Shown here: positions 18,264 through 26,940 of the stretch, piece by piece
Layout: each line of letters begins with the position of its first letter
Position numbering within the stretch: the first letter of the stretch is position 1
Assembly: GCA_965262235.1 (NCBI GenBank)
Contig: OZ253504.1
Location: 3,038,001 to 3,102,000 of the forward strand
From: CATQGW01 sp965262235
GTDB taxonomy: Bacteria; Chloroflexota; Dehalococcoidia; Bin125
Reading direction: 5' to 3'
Length of the DNA: 64,000 nt
Made by a program: the position numbers and the translations under genes
Notes under the pieces: model-generated
What the model was told of the DNA's origin: nothing
The model's input: the letters and a program-made list of their open reading frames with translations, nothing else
Databases searched by the model: none

Positions 18264-19437
18264 AGGGGTCGTCCAGCGCGGCGGCGGCGATCAGTTCGAG
18301 GCCGCGAGGAGTGATTGGGGGGTTGTGCAGGGGGCCGCGGACGTCGCGGTAGTAGCGCTCCAGCGGCTCGCTGCGATGCAGCGAGATGCCGCCGACCAGG
18401 CGCATGCAGCGGTCAACCAGGTCAACGGCGGCGTCGGTGACGTGCAGCTTGGTGGCGGCCACTCGGGGACCAAGCTCACGGCGTGTGTCGGGCTGGGCGT
18501 CCCAAGCCGCGGCGGTTTCGTGCAGCAGTGCGCGGGCCGTGATCAGCTGCAGGTCGATCCGGCCGACCTCGGCGCGGACGGTCGGGATCGCAGCGATCGG
18601 CGCGGGCGAACCGCCGGGCCGTCGGTTGCGGCAAAACTCGACCGTGTAGTCGCGTGCCGCTTCGGCGGCCCCCAACGAAGCGGCGGAGACAAGCAGCGCG
18701 AACCAGGCGAAATCACCGCGGCGTTGGCCGCTGCGCGACGGATCGGTGCGCAGCAGGATCTCGTCATCCGTCACCGCCACGTTCTCGAACCACACATCGT
18801 GCGAGCCGGTCGAGCGCAGCCCCACGACATCCCAGGTTTCCTCGATCCGCAGGCCCGGCGAGTCCTTGTGGACGGCGACGCGCGCCAGCTCGCCGCTGCC
18901 ATCCTCGACCGCCACATAGGTCATGAACCAGGTCAGGGCGGGGGCCAGCGTGCTGAACGACTTGCGGCCGTTGATCCGCCAGCGGCCGGGGCCGTCGGGC
19001 GTCAGCGCGGTCTGCGGGCGTCCGCCGCCCTGCGGCGAGCCGAGCTCCGGCTCGGTGGCGACCTGATTGCAGAGCGCACCATCCTCGACCACGCTGCGCA
19101 AGATGCGGCGGCGCAGGGCTTCGGTCCAGGAGCGGTTGGCGCGTTCGCCGCCGACGCTCATCAGGTGCATGCCGACCGAGTAGGCCAGCGACATGTCGGA
19201 CTTGGCCAGCGTGGTCTGCGCGGCGACGAGGTCGGCCAGGTCGCACTCGTCGCCGCCGTATTCGCGCGGCACGGGCGCCTTCATCCAGCCCGCGGCGCGC
19301 AGATCGTCGACCGATTCGAACGGGAACGAGGCGTCGCGGTCGTGCGCACGCGCGCGCCGAGCGATCAGCGGCAGCGCCGGAGCGATCCGCTCAATCAGCT
19401 CGCGGCCGGCGTCGTTGGCCGGCGGCAGCTTAGCCAT
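18253..19437 (-). CDS. Acyl-CoA dehydrogenase/DszC-like flavin monooxygenase
   Basis: This 394-aa protein has the acyl-CoA dehydrogenase fold with FDGWMKAPVPREYGGDE-like N-terminal features, NQVATEPELGSPQGGG, WRINGRKSFSTLAPALTWF and GLRSTGSHDVWFENVAV. The ISLHRSEPLERYYRDVRGPL end is conserved. The GLRSTGSHD segment and the lack of a clear catalytic Glu near the usual place also fit the DszC/HpaB-like monooxygenase branch of this superfamily. I cannot decide between oxidation of an acyl-CoA and N- or S-oxygenation. It is convergent with the preceding dehydrogenase. Confidence 0.78.
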   Translation of the reverse strand: MAKLPPANDAGRELIERIAPALPLIARRARAHDRDASFPFESVDDLRAAGWMKAPVPREYGGDECDLADLVAAQTTLAKSDMSLAYSVGMHLMSVGGERANRSWTEALRRRILRSVVEDGALCNQVATEPELGSPQGGGRPQTALTPDGPGRWRINGRKSFSTLAPALTWFMTYVAVEDGSGELARVAVHKDSPGLRIEETWDVVGLRSTGSHDVWFENVAVTDDEILLRTDPSRSGQRRGDFAWFALLVSAASLGAAEAARDYTVEFCRNRRPGGSPAPIAAIPTVRAEVGRIDLQLITARALLHETAAAWDAQPDTRRELGPRVAATKLHVTDAAVDLVDRCMRLVGGISLHRSEPLERYYRDVRGPLHNPPITPRGLELIAAAALDDPSTS

Positions 19438-19479
19438 GCGTTGGGCGTGTGCGCGGCAGCGCCGCGCCTCCGATCCGTG

Positions 19480-19809
19480 TTACAGCACTTCGCGCAGCGG
19501 CTTGAGCGCGCGGGTGCGCAGCTTACCGCGATCATTCGCCATCTTGGCCGGAATCTCGATCGGCTCACCGGTCGCCGGGTTGCGACCCATCCGCTTCTCG
19601 GTCGCCTTCGTTGCCACCACATCGATCTTGATCAGGCCCGCGACGGTGACTGAGCCCACGCCGTCGGGGCTGAGGTCGTCAAGCACGACCTCGCGCAGTG
19701 TCTCCAGGACATCGTTGACCTGACTCGCCGGCAGGCCGGTGATCTCCGAGATCACCTTGTTCATCGCAGCCTTGGTTCGTGGCTTCTCAGCCTTGGGAAT
19801 AGCAGCCAT
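19480..19809 (-). CDS. HU-family DNA-binding protein
   Basis: This 109-aa histone-like protein bends and packages DNA as a dimer. Helical N-terminal part: KAAMNKVISEITGLPASQVN. Beta arms: VTVAGLIKIDVVATKATEKR, then MGRNPATGEPIEIPAK, including the near-invariant GRNP.TGE. The N-terminus carries a short Lys-rich extension (MAAIPKAEKPRTKA) compared with canonical HU of about 90 residues. I chose ATG 19809, which has GGAGGC upstream. The longer open frame to 19890 adds unrelated sequence. Confidence 0.9.
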   Translation of the reverse strand: MAAIPKAEKPRTKAAMNKVISEITGLPASQVNDVLETLREVVLDDLSPDGVGSVTVAGLIKIDVVATKATEKRMGRNPATGEPIEIPAKMANDRGKLRTRALKPLREVL

Positions 19810-19905
19810 GCGCTCGCCTCCGCATTGCGGGCATCCATGCCCCCCGGTTTTCAGCGACGCCCATCTTAGTGCCGCGATGTGCGCGGGCAAGTCACGCGGA
19901 AGACC

Positions 19906-19911
19906 TAAGAT
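19906..19911 (+). promoter_or_regulatory. -10 element TAAGAT, leaderless spacing
   Basis: TAAGAT ends 6 nt before the ATG at 19918, in the short divergent gap between HU and the methyltransferase. No ribosome binding site is present. Confidence 0.5.
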
Positions 19912-19917
19912 GCTCGT

Positions 19918-20586
19918 ATGCCGACAATCCGAACGGTTCGTGTAACCGACAAGTTGGCCGAATACATCGAACAGACCTATGTGCCCGAGGACGACGTCTG
20001 GCGCCGCCTGCGCGCGGAAACTGCCACGCTGCCGGCGGGTGGGATGCAGATCGGGCCCGATCAGGCGCGTCTGCTGGGCTGGCTGGTCCGCCTGATCGGC
20101 GCGCGAAATTGCCTCGAGATTGGCACCTTTACCGGCGCTTCGGCGTTGGCGGTGGCCCGCGCGCTGCCCGACGACGGTCGGCTGATCTGCTGTGACGTGA
20201 GCGACGAGTGGACCACGATCGCGCGGAAATACTGGGCCGAAGCGGGCGTCGAGCGAAAGATCGACCTGCGTCTGGCGCCGGCGCTCGACACGCTCGCGGA
20301 GCTGCGACGCTCCGGTCTGCCGCGCTTCGACTTCGCCTTCATCGACGCCGACAAAGAGCCGTCGCTCGCCTACTTCGAGGCAGTGCTCGAGCTGACCCGG
20401 CCCAATGGGCTGATCGCTGTCGACAACACCCTCTGGGGCGGCGGCGTGGCCGATCCGCAGCGGCGCGACGCCGACACCCTCGCGATCCGTGAGTTCAACG
20501 AACGCGTCGCACGCGACACACGTGTCGACGTGACGCTGCTGACGGTCGGCGACGGTGTGACGCTGGTCCGCAAGCTGCCCACCTAG
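19918..20586 (+). CDS. Class I SAM-dependent O-methyltransferase
   Basis: This 222-aa protein is of the caffeoyl-CoA/catechol O-methyltransferase type. SAM motif I is NCLEIGTFTGASALAVA. LICCDVSDEWTTIARKYW follows, and the metal-binding Asp pattern is FDFAFIDADKE and GLIAVDNTLWGGGVAD. The length and order match cation-dependent O-methyltransferases that act on small catechols or tetrapyrrole intermediates. The substrate is not predictable. It is divergent from HU and appears to be a single-gene unit with a leaderless promoter. Confidence 0.87.
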   Translation: MPTIRTVRVTDKLAEYIEQTYVPEDDVWRRLRAETATLPAGGMQIGPDQARLLGWLVRLIGARNCLEIGTFTGASALAVARALPDDGRLICCDVSDEWTTIARKYWAEAGVERKIDLRLAPALDTLAELRRSGLPRFDFAFIDADKEPSLAYFEAVLELTRPNGLIAVDNTLWGGGVADPQRRDADTLAIREFNERVARDTRVDVTLLTVGDGVTLVRKLPT

Positions 20587-20634
20587 CCGGGAAGCGCGCA
20601 GAGTGAGCCGAAGTCGGTGCTGCTCAACGCCCCA

Positions 20635-21273
20635 TCAGCTACCGGACTGGGGCCAGACGCGGGTGAGGTCGACCGTCAGGCCATCGAGGACCGATTCTCC
20701 GGAGAGCGTCTCGGGGTGGAGGAGCTGTTCGGGGCCGGTCTGGCCCTCGCGATAGACCCAGACGCAGTCGTTTTCAACGTCAAGCAGCCAGCCGAGCCGC
20801 ACGCCGTTGGCCATCCAGCGCTCCATCTTGTCTTGCTGGCGGCTGAGGCGGTCGGAATGCGAACGCACTTCAAGCACGAAGTCAGGCGTCGCTGGCATCG
20901 GCTTGCCGGGGAGCAGTTCAACCTCCGCGAGGCGCTCGTCGGAGATCCAGGCTGTGTCGGGCACGAGCAGCGAAGAGTCGGGCAACCGGTAGCCGCCGGT
21001 AGCGGCCGTGCTCCGTCCCACGTCGTGCGCGAAGCGCCAATCGCTGATCTGAGCGAAGATGATGCCTTCGCGTTCGCTTGAGTCCCAGCCGGGTGGAGGA
21101 GAGATCAGGAGTGCTCCTTCGGCGGTGCGTTCGAACCACAGCGCGTTGTTGAGCGCGCCGAGTTGGATGATGCAGTCGTCCGTCAGCGCCCACCCGCCCG
21201 GCAAGCGCAGCACCATCGGCGCCGGATACGTGTCTGTGGAAGCGGGCTGGGGTTTGATTTGGGCCGAAACCAT
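20635..21273 (-). CDS. Uma2-family (DUF820) endonuclease-like protein, copy 1
   Basis: This 212-aa protein is a PD-(D/E)xK-fold protein of the Uma2 family, greatly expanded in Chloroflexota and Cyanobacteria. The active-site-like motifs are seen: LPDSSLLVPDTAWISDERL (Asp) and PDFVLEVRSHSDRLSRQQDK, whose E-V-R replaces the usual E.K, then KMERWMANGVRLGWLLD. Two relatives lie at 26210 and 27055, sharing the N-terminal MVSA.(I/T)KP opening. The family is presumed nucleolytic but its function is not known. It is convergent with the methyltransferase. Confidence 0.82.
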   Translation of the reverse strand: MVSAQIKPQPASTDTYPAPMVLRLPGGWALTDDCIIQLGALNNALWFERTAEGALLISPPPGWDSSEREGIIFAQISDWRFAHDVGRSTAATGGYRLPDSSLLVPDTAWISDERLAEVELLPGKPMPATPDFVLEVRSHSDRLSRQQDKMERWMANGVRLGWLLDVENDCVWVYREGQTGPEQLLHPETLSGESVLDGLTVDLTRVWPQSGS

Positions 21274-21314
21274 GCTGGCCTCGCGATCACGGTCAGACCA
21301 GCGTAGGCGTCGGA

Positions 21315-22196
21315 TCAGGGCGAGATGGCCGCAGTCACCAGGTGCACAGCGGTCTCGAGCTTGCGCGCACCGCGGAACTTTGCGACGCCGTACAGCGGGC
21401 CGACCGCGCTGACGACCTCGGGGGTCGTGAGACCGGTGATGATCAGCGCGAACGACTCGCGCTCGGCGCGTTCGGCGACATAAGGCAATGTCGGCGCGCC
21501 GCCGGCCATCACCAGACAGAGCGGTTCGTAGTCGAGCGCGCCCAGCGCGATGTCGATCCGGTCGTGACGCGAGACCACCGTCTTGTCGGGGTAGTTGCGG
21601 AAGTAGTCCATGCCCTCGTGGGCGCTGACGGGGCCCACGACAAAGTCACGTGAGGCTTCGTCGAAGAGTTCCTCGTCGCCCGAGAGGTCGCCGTCGATCG
21701 CGGCGGCGATCTCTCGCACGGAGGGCGCGGCGAGATGGCGGTCCTGCGGCAGCGCGCCCAGCACGACGCCGCCGGCCGCTTCGACCCGCGCTCGTTCGGC
21801 GGGCTCGCCGTGCCTGCGGACGCCGTTGATCACGACGCCGTCCGGCTGCAGCTCGGAGATGGCGCGCCGCAGCGTCTCGTCGTCGGCCTCGCCGGCGCGC
21901 ACGACCAGCACCACGCGATCACCGTCGGCGCGGTGGGCCGCGACGGTCGCCGCGGCGGCCTCGATCACGAGTTCGTCCGTGTCGGCGGCGATTTCGGTCA
22001 CTGCGGCCGCCTGTCCGCTGGAGCGAACCCCGCTGAGCAGCGTCAGCTGCGCGGCGTCGGCCGCAGCCGAGTCACCGTCGTCGGCGCGGGCCAGGCGGAC
22101 CGTGGATCCAGCCGCGCGTAGCGTCGCTGCGACGCCGGCGGCGACTACGGACTTGCCGTCGCCTGGCAGGGTTGATGTGACAAACGTGCGGGCCAC
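21315..22196 (-). CDS. DRTGG-domain protein with BioD-like P-loop domain
   Basis: This protein of about 293 aa has an N-terminal dethiobiotin-synthetase-like NTPase fold. Its P-loop is TSTLPGDGKSVVAAGVA and VVINGVRR sits in a later strand. A DRTGG domain follows (about 190-290: GPVSAHEGMDYFRNYPDKTV...). This architecture matches the N-terminal half of long phosphotransacetylases (Pta) and stand-alone regulators. No acetyltransferase domain is attached. I moved the start to GTG 22196, with GGAAGGG upstream. The longer frame to 22382 is Arg-rich, unlike any family member, and would overlap the divergent gene. Confidence 0.66.
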   Translation of the reverse strand: MARTFVTSTLPGDGKSVVAAGVAATLRAAGSTVRLARADDGDSAAADAAQLTLLSGVRSSGQAAAVTEIAADTDELVIEAAAATVAAHRADGDRVVLVVRAGEADDETLRRAISELQPDGVVINGVRRHGEPAERARVEAAGGVVLGALPQDRHLAAPSVREIAAAIDGDLSGDEELFDEASRDFVVGPVSAHEGMDYFRNYPDKTVVSRHDRIDIALGALDYEPLCLVMAGGAPTLPYVAERAERESFALIITGLTTPEVVSAVGPLYGVAKFRGARKLETAVHLVTAAISP

Positions 22197-22262
22197 GCGC
22201 GCCCTTCCGGTGCGTTCGATTTGCAGCCGCAGGCTACCGCGCGTCCGCCGCTCGCGCACGGC

Positions 22263-22268
22263 TAGACT
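22263..22268 (+). promoter_or_regulatory. -10 element TAGACT, leaderless spacing
   Basis: TAGACT ends 6 nt before the ATG at 22275. The intervening CTCCTC contains no ribosome binding site. Confidence 0.5.
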
Positions 22269-22274
22269 CTCCTC

Positions 22275-22493
22275 ATGGCCGACCGACGCAGCTCCCGTCG
22301 CCACACTTGGCCCCCGCCGCCGCCGGTGCGACGCGTTAGCACGCCGCCGCAGCGTCACGCCCGCTGGATCGATCGCGAGCACACCGCCGATGAGCCGCGC
22401 GAAGACTCGCCCAGGCTGCTCTGGTGGGCTCTGGGCGGGATCCTGATCTTCGCGGTGTTCTCGGTGATGATTCGGATGTTCCTCGTCCTCTGA
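22275..22493 (+). CDS. Small tail-anchored membrane protein
   Basis: This 72-aa protein is not recognised. The first 48 residues are basic and Pro-rich (WPPPPPVRR). One hydrophobic helix (about 50-71: WWALGGILIFAVFSVMIRMF) ends the protein, predicting a C-terminal tail anchor with the N-terminus in the cytoplasm. The leaderless-type promoter and a terminal TM helix with clean boundaries support it being a real gene. It is divergent from the DRTGG protein. Confidence 0.5.
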   Translation: MADRRSSRRHTWPPPPPVRRVSTPPQRHARWIDREHTADEPREDSPRLLWWALGGILIFAVFSVMIRMFLVL

Positions 22494-22654
22494 GCCGCGG
22501 CTGAGCGCAGCTGCTTCGCGCCGATTTTCGCAGCCCTTCGCTATCTTCCCCGCAGAACCGCCGTTGAAGGTGTCGGGGCGCTCGGCAGTGCACTCGCCAG
22601 TGCAACAGTGAGCCGATGAACCAGTGAGTCAGGCGGCGGGAGAGGGGCGCTGAG

Positions 22655-25123
22655 ATGACTACCGACGCAGGCGACACGCTGCTGCAGGGCGTTCGCGTCC
22701 TCGACCTCGCCGGTCCTCGGGGCGAGATGGCCGGCCGCGTGCTCTCGGACATGGGCGCCGATGTGATCAAGGTCGAGCCGCCCGGCGGCGTCGCCAGCCG
22801 TCGGCTGCCGCCGTTCTCGGAGTCGGAGCCGGGCCGCTCGCTCTACTGGGCCGCGATGGGCTTCGGCAAGCGCAGCGTCGTGATCGACCTCGAGGACGAG
22901 GAGGGCCGCGCCGACCTGCACGCGTTGCTGGCCACGGCGGATGTGCTGGTCGAGACCGCTGAACCCGGCGAGATGGCGGCGCTCCGGCTCGGCTACGACG
23001 ACATCAAGCAGCGCTACCCATCGCTGGTCTACGCGTCGATCACGCCGTACGGCAGCGACGGGCCGTGGGCCGGGCGTCCCGCCTCCGACCTCACGATCGA
23101 AGCGGCGGGGGGATTGGTGGGGTTGCAGGGCGACGGCGATCGTCCGCCGGTGCCCGTCGGGTTCCCGCAGGCCTCGATCCACGCGGGCGTGCAGGCCGCG
23201 GCCGACACGGCGATCGCGCTGCGCGAGCGGGAGCGGTCGGGGCTCGGACAGCATCTCGATGTCTCGCAGCAGGCGGCGGTCATCTGGACGCTGATGCACG
23301 CCACCGGCTTCCCGCCCAACACGGGCGATGACCCGCCCGGCACATCCGCGCAGCGCGCCGCCGCGGCCAGCAGCAGCATCTTCCCCGTGCATCCCTGCAA
23401 GGATGGGTACGCGACCTTCGCGGTCGGTCCGGCCGGCCTGGGTTTGCGACACGCCACGCTCTTCATGCGCTGGATCGCCGAGGAGGGTGAGCTCGCGGGC
23501 GAGCTCGCGGACATCGATGTCGACGAGTGGTCGGCCGAGCTGGGTCGACTCGCGCAGGAGGATCTCCCCGAAGCGATGCGACAGGCCGCTGTAGCCAGCG
23601 AGCTCGTGCATGACTTCATCTCGCGCCGCACGATGGACGAGCTGTTCGAACGCGCCGTCGCCGACGGCTTCATGCTCGCGCCGCTCTACACCGTCGCGGA
23701 CATCGCCAGGGACAAGCACCTGGAAGCGCGCGGCTTCTGGCTCGACATCGACGGCCACCGCTATCCCGGCCCGTTCGCGAAGCTGTCCAGGACGCCGCTG
23801 CGGATGGAGCGGGCCGCGCCCACGCTCGGGCAAGACCAGTCGCTGCTGGCGGAGCTTGATCGCGGCGCGGCGTCGCGCAGCGTCACGCCGTCGGCCCGCT
23901 ACGAGGGGCCGCGCAGCGACGGGGCCTACGCCGGCATCAAGGTCGCCGACTTCGCCTGGGTCGGTGTGGGGCCGCTGATCAGCAAATCGCTGGCCGACCA
24001 TGGCGCGACCGTCGTGCATGTGGAGTCCGCAACGCGGCCCGACGTGTTGCGGCTCGGGCCGCCGTTCAAGGACGGCAAGCCGGGGCTCGACAACGGGCAG
24101 TTCATGGCCAACTTCAACGCCTCGAAGCTCGGCCTGGCGCTACAGCTGAACACACCGCGGGGCCTGGAGTTCGCGACGCAGTTGGTCGAATGGGCCGATG
24201 TCGTGGTCGAGTCCTTCACGCCCGGCACGCTGGCGCGCTGGGGCCTCGACTACGCGACGCTCAGCGCAAAGCGTCCCGAGCTGATCATGCTCAGCACCTG
24301 TCTGCGCGGGCAGTCGGGACCGCAGAGCAGCTACCCGGGGTTCGGGCTGCAAGGCGCGTGCCTCTCGGGGCTGCACCGGATCACGGGTTGGCCCGATCGC
24401 CAACCGGCGGGGACCTGGGGCGCCTACACCGACTTCATCAACCCGCGCTTCGGCTCGGGCGTGATCGCGGCGGCGATTCGCTACCGCGACCTGACGGGCC
24501 AAGGCCAGCACATCGACCTGGCGCAGACCGAATCGGCGATGCACTTCTCGGCGCCGCTGCTGCTCGACTACTTCGAGAACGGTCGCGTGCAGCTCGCGCC
24601 GGGGCATGACTCGCTCTACGCCTGTCCGCACGGCGTCTTCGCCACCGAGGGTGTTGAGCGCTACGTCGCGATCGCGACCGACACGACCGAGCAATGGCGG
24701 GCGCTCTGCGCCGCGGTCGGGCTCGATGCCTGGACGGGCGCGCAGTACGACGACTTCGCCGCGCGCGCTGCGGCCAAACAGGAGATCGAGCGGGAGATCG
24801 GCGCGTGGTGCGCCGCGCAGCATCACGACGCGGTGATCGACCGGCTCTCAGCCGTCGGCGTTCCAGTGGCGCTGGTGCAGCGCCCGTCGGACCTCTACGT
24901 CGACCCGCAGGTCGAGCATCGCGGCTTCTTCGTCACGCTCAATCACAGCGTGATGGGCCCAACCCCGTACGACGGCCACGTCACACGGTTCTCCGGCTCA
25001 CCCGGCAAGCTGCGCAAGGCCGCCCCAGCGCTCGGCGAGGACACGCACCACGTGCTGAGCGAACTCCTCAACGTCGATGATGCCGCGATCGTCGCGGCCG
25101 TCGAGGCAGGCGCGCTGCAGTAG
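22655..25123 (+). CDS. Double-domain CaiB/BaiF family III CoA transferase
   Basis: This 822-aa protein is two CoA-transferase units fused head to tail, about residues 8-400 and 425-820. Each opens with the family Rossmann-like start (LLQGVRVLDLAGPRGEMAG; YAGIKVADFAWVGVGPLISK). Only the second half has a plausible catalytic Asp (GAYTDFINPRFGSGVIAA). The matching spot in the first half reads PQASIHAGVQAA, without Asp. The protein therefore probably has one active and one structural domain, where normal family enzymes form interlocked dimers of one unit. Substrates are unknown. A GAGAGGGGC stretch precedes the ATG. Confidence 0.84.
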   Translation: MTTDAGDTLLQGVRVLDLAGPRGEMAGRVLSDMGADVIKVEPPGGVASRRLPPFSESEPGRSLYWAAMGFGKRSVVIDLEDEEGRADLHALLATADVLVETAEPGEMAALRLGYDDIKQRYPSLVYASITPYGSDGPWAGRPASDLTIEAAGGLVGLQGDGDRPPVPVGFPQASIHAGVQAAADTAIALRERERSGLGQHLDVSQQAAVIWTLMHATGFPPNTGDDPPGTSAQRAAAASSSIFPVHPCKDGYATFAVGPAGLGLRHATLFMRWIAEEGELAGELADIDVDEWSAELGRLAQEDLPEAMRQAAVASELVHDFISRRTMDELFERAVADGFMLAPLYTVADIARDKHLEARGFWLDIDGHRYPGPFAKLSRTPLRMERAAPTLGQDQSLLAELDRGAASRSVTPSARYEGPRSDGAYAGIKVADFAWVGVGPLISKSLADHGATVVHVESATRPDVLRLGPPFKDGKPGLDNGQFMANFNASKLGLALQLNTPRGLEFATQLVEWADVVVESFTPGTLARWGLDYATLSAKRPELIMLSTCLRGQSGPQSSYPGFGLQGACLSGLHRITGWPDRQPAGTWGAYTDFINPRFGSGVIAAAIRYRDLTGQGQHIDLAQTESAMHFSAPLLLDYFENGRVQLAPGHDSLYACPHGVFATEGVERYVAIATDTTEQWRALCAAVGLDAWTGAQYDDFAARAAAKQEIEREIGAWCAAQHHDAVIDRLSAVGVPVALVQRPSDLYVDPQVEHRGFFVTLNHSVMGPTPYDGHVTRFSGSPGKLRKAAPALGEDTHHVLSELLNVDDAAIVAAVEAGALQ

Positions 25124-25215
25124 GCGTGAGAGCCTCTTTCGGCCGATTTAGGCCGACACGACATGTATCGTTCGCGAGCAGGTTTTCCCCGGGCATCGAG
25201 ACGAAGGAGGTTGGC

Positions 25216-26100
25216 GTGCGCACCGCAGCGATCTTGGCAATGGTGATCGGTGCGGCTGCGTTAGTGCTGCTCGGCTGCGGATCGGATGCCCCAACCATGC
25301 AGTCCGTAGCGGAGCCGGATCCCGAGCCAGAGCCCTTGACCGCCGTAGTCCTCGATCGAAGCATGCACAATGCGGAGTTCGAAATAGTCAGCGGCGGTTG
25401 GCAGTGTCTCTTTCACGGAAGTCCCCCACAAGGCTTGCAACTGCGGCATGTTGAGACGGGTACGGCGTGGGACCTCGAACGAGGCAATGCTCGGCGTGAT
25501 CTTGAGCCTGGCGTGTACCAGCTCGTTGTCCCTGCAACCTCCGGCGGGGTGATTGGCTCGTGCGGGCGGATTGGAACGACCGTCGCTCGCCTCGACGATG
25601 CGGCTGAAACGGCGCAGTCGCAGGCGGCCGCTTCCGCCGAGGCCGATGCCGAGGCTGTCGAGCAAGCGATTGAAGCGGCGCGAGCAGAAGGTGAGGCGGC
25701 CGGTCGAACGGCTGGCAGAGTCATCGGACATCGCGAAGGACGGGCAGAAGGGCGGGCAGAAGGGCGGGCAGAAGGGCGGGCAGAAGGGCGGGCCGAAGTG
25801 CAGGCTCAACAGTCGCAACGCCCACCGGCGTGGGTGGACGCAGCGGTGAACCCAGATGAGCCGGCCGCGTGCGCAGATCCGCGCACATTGTTGGTGCGCG
25901 GCACTCCTGCGTCGAACGGCACGACGGTCTTCGAGCTTCGGGTCGCGGTGCGATTCCGCGACGATGGCGTCGCTTGGGCGGCGGTTGAGGATAACGCCGA
26001 CTTCCCGACCGCCTGTCACGTGTACTCCGTGGAAGGCTGGGCATACAACCCGGAGACGGGTTGGTTGCACTCCGGACCGATCCGAATCGCGGGCTATTAG
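25216..26100 (+). CDS. Lipoprotein with Ala/Glu coiled region and EGRA repeat
   Basis: This protein of about 294 aa is not recognised. I chose GTG 25216, preceded by AAGGAGG. It begins with a signal peptide ending in the lipobox LVLLGCG, so the Cys is likely lipidated. A small beta domain follows (FEIVSGGWQCLFHGSPP to GSCGRIG), then a long Ala/Glu/Arg-rich helical stretch with an in-register EGRA repeat. The C-terminal domain (CADPRTLLVRGTPASNGT to the end) contains VRFRDDGVAWAAVED. The layout suggests an envelope protein with two globular ends joined by a helical rod. No partner is obvious among the neighbours. Confidence 0.6.
   Translation: MRTAAILAMVIGAAALVLLGCGSDAPTMQSVAEPDPEPEPLTAVVLDRSMHNAEFEIVSGGWQCLFHGSPPQGLQLRHVETGTAWDLERGNARRDLEPGVYQLVVPATSGGVIGSCGRIGTTVARLDDAAETAQSQAAASAEADAEAVEQAIEAARAEGEAAGRTAGRVIGHREGRAEGRAEGRAEGRAEGRAEVQAQQSQRPPAWVDAAVNPDEPAACADPRTLLVRGTPASNGTTVFELRVAVRFRDDGVAWAAVEDNADFPTACHVYSVEGWAYNPETGWLHSGPIRIAGY
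25729..25800 (+). repeat. 12-bp coding tandem repeat (EGRA)
   Basis: Units of CGGGCAGAAGGG, four perfect copies at 25741-25788 with a degenerate copy on each side, encode repeats of the tetrapeptide EGRA in the lipoprotein. The 12-nt period keeps frame, so copy-number changes would alter helix length without breaking the gene. Confidence 0.85.
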
Positions 26101-26209
26101 GCGTCTCACCGGGCGAAGACACTCAATGCGCGCCGCGAGATCTGCAACACGCCGAGGACTTCGTTTTCGCTGTCGAAGCGGGCGCGCTGCAGTAGCTACG
26201 AGTCGCCAG

Positions 26210-26869
26210 CTATGAGTCGCTTGGTGTCTCGCGGGGAGCAGTCGGTCGCCAGACGTGGGTGAGGTCGATGCTGAGACCCTCCATCACCGACTCACCGGCG
26301 AGGGTCATGGGGCGGTCCAGCTGCTCAGGCTCGGACTGGCCTTCGCGGTAAACCCAGACCGTTTCCTCGAACGCGTCGAGCAGCCAGCCGAGCCGCACGC
26401 CGTTGGCCATCCACTCCTCCATCTTCGTCTGCTGCTCTTGCAACGACTGACTGGGGGAGCGCACTTCGAGGACGAAGTCAGGGCACGCGACGAAGACCTG
26501 TTCGTCATCGTCGTCAATGGCGGCGAGCCGTTCGTCCGAGATCCACGATGCGTCGGGGATGCTGAGCGAAGAATCAGGCAGGTGAAAGCCGCCGTCCGCC
26601 GGGGCCGCGAAACCGCTGCCCTGGTCGAGTTCCCAGCGGCTGATCTGGGCGAAGATTCTGCCTGCGCGGACGCTGCTGCGGTTGCCGGGTGGGGGCACGA
26701 TTCGAAGCGCTCCTTCCGCTGTCCGCTCGAACCAGAGGCCCTCGTTCAGGTCGCTCAACTCGACGACGCAGTCATCGGTCAGCTGCCACTGTTCGGGCAG
26801 TCGGAGGAGTAGCGGCGCGGCCGGCGCCTGGCTGACGGTTGGTTGGGGCTTGGTGGGGGCGGAAACCAT
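26210..26869 (-). CDS. Uma2-family (DUF820) protein, copy 2
   Basis: This 219-aa paralogue of the protein at 20635 has LPDSSLSIPDASWISDERLA, PDFVLEVRSPSQSLQEQQTK and KMEEWMANGVRLGWLLD. The putative active-site triad again ends in EVR rather than E.K. It forms the left half of a tandem duplication: the same gene order (Uma2 on minus, then a conserved leader on plus) recurs about 840 bp to the right. Similarity to copy 3 is moderate in protein but high in the flanking leader. Confidence 0.82.
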   Translation of the reverse strand: MVSAPTKPQPTVSQAPAAPLLLRLPEQWQLTDDCVVELSDLNEGLWFERTAEGALRIVPPPGNRSSVRAGRIFAQISRWELDQGSGFAAPADGGFHLPDSSLSIPDASWISDERLAAIDDDDEQVFVACPDFVLEVRSPSQSLQEQQTKMEEWMANGVRLGWLLDAFEETVWVYREGQSEPEQLDRPMTLAGESVMEGLSIDLTHVWRPTAPRETPSDS

Positions 26870-26940
26870 GGCGACCTCGGGCGGCCTCGCAACGGCCGTG
26901 AAGCCATTCTAGCGGTCATCGGCCGCGTCTCAGTAGCGAT

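Noticed and set aside
18325..19653. Long frame opposite the acyl-CoA dehydrogenase gene
   Set aside because: It is Arg/Gly/Ala-rich shadow sequence; the minus-strand dehydrogenase motifs explain the region.
22197..22382. Longer N-terminus of the DRTGG protein
   Set aside because: The extra part is Arg-rich, unlike family members, and overlaps the divergent small membrane protein and its promoter.
24330..24380. Loss of the catalytic Asp in the second half of the 822-aa CoA transferase at GFGLQGACLSG
   Set aside because: That motif is not where the Frc Asp169 equivalent lies. The Asp is in YTDFINPRFG downstream, so the second half is likely active and the first half is the one lacking it.
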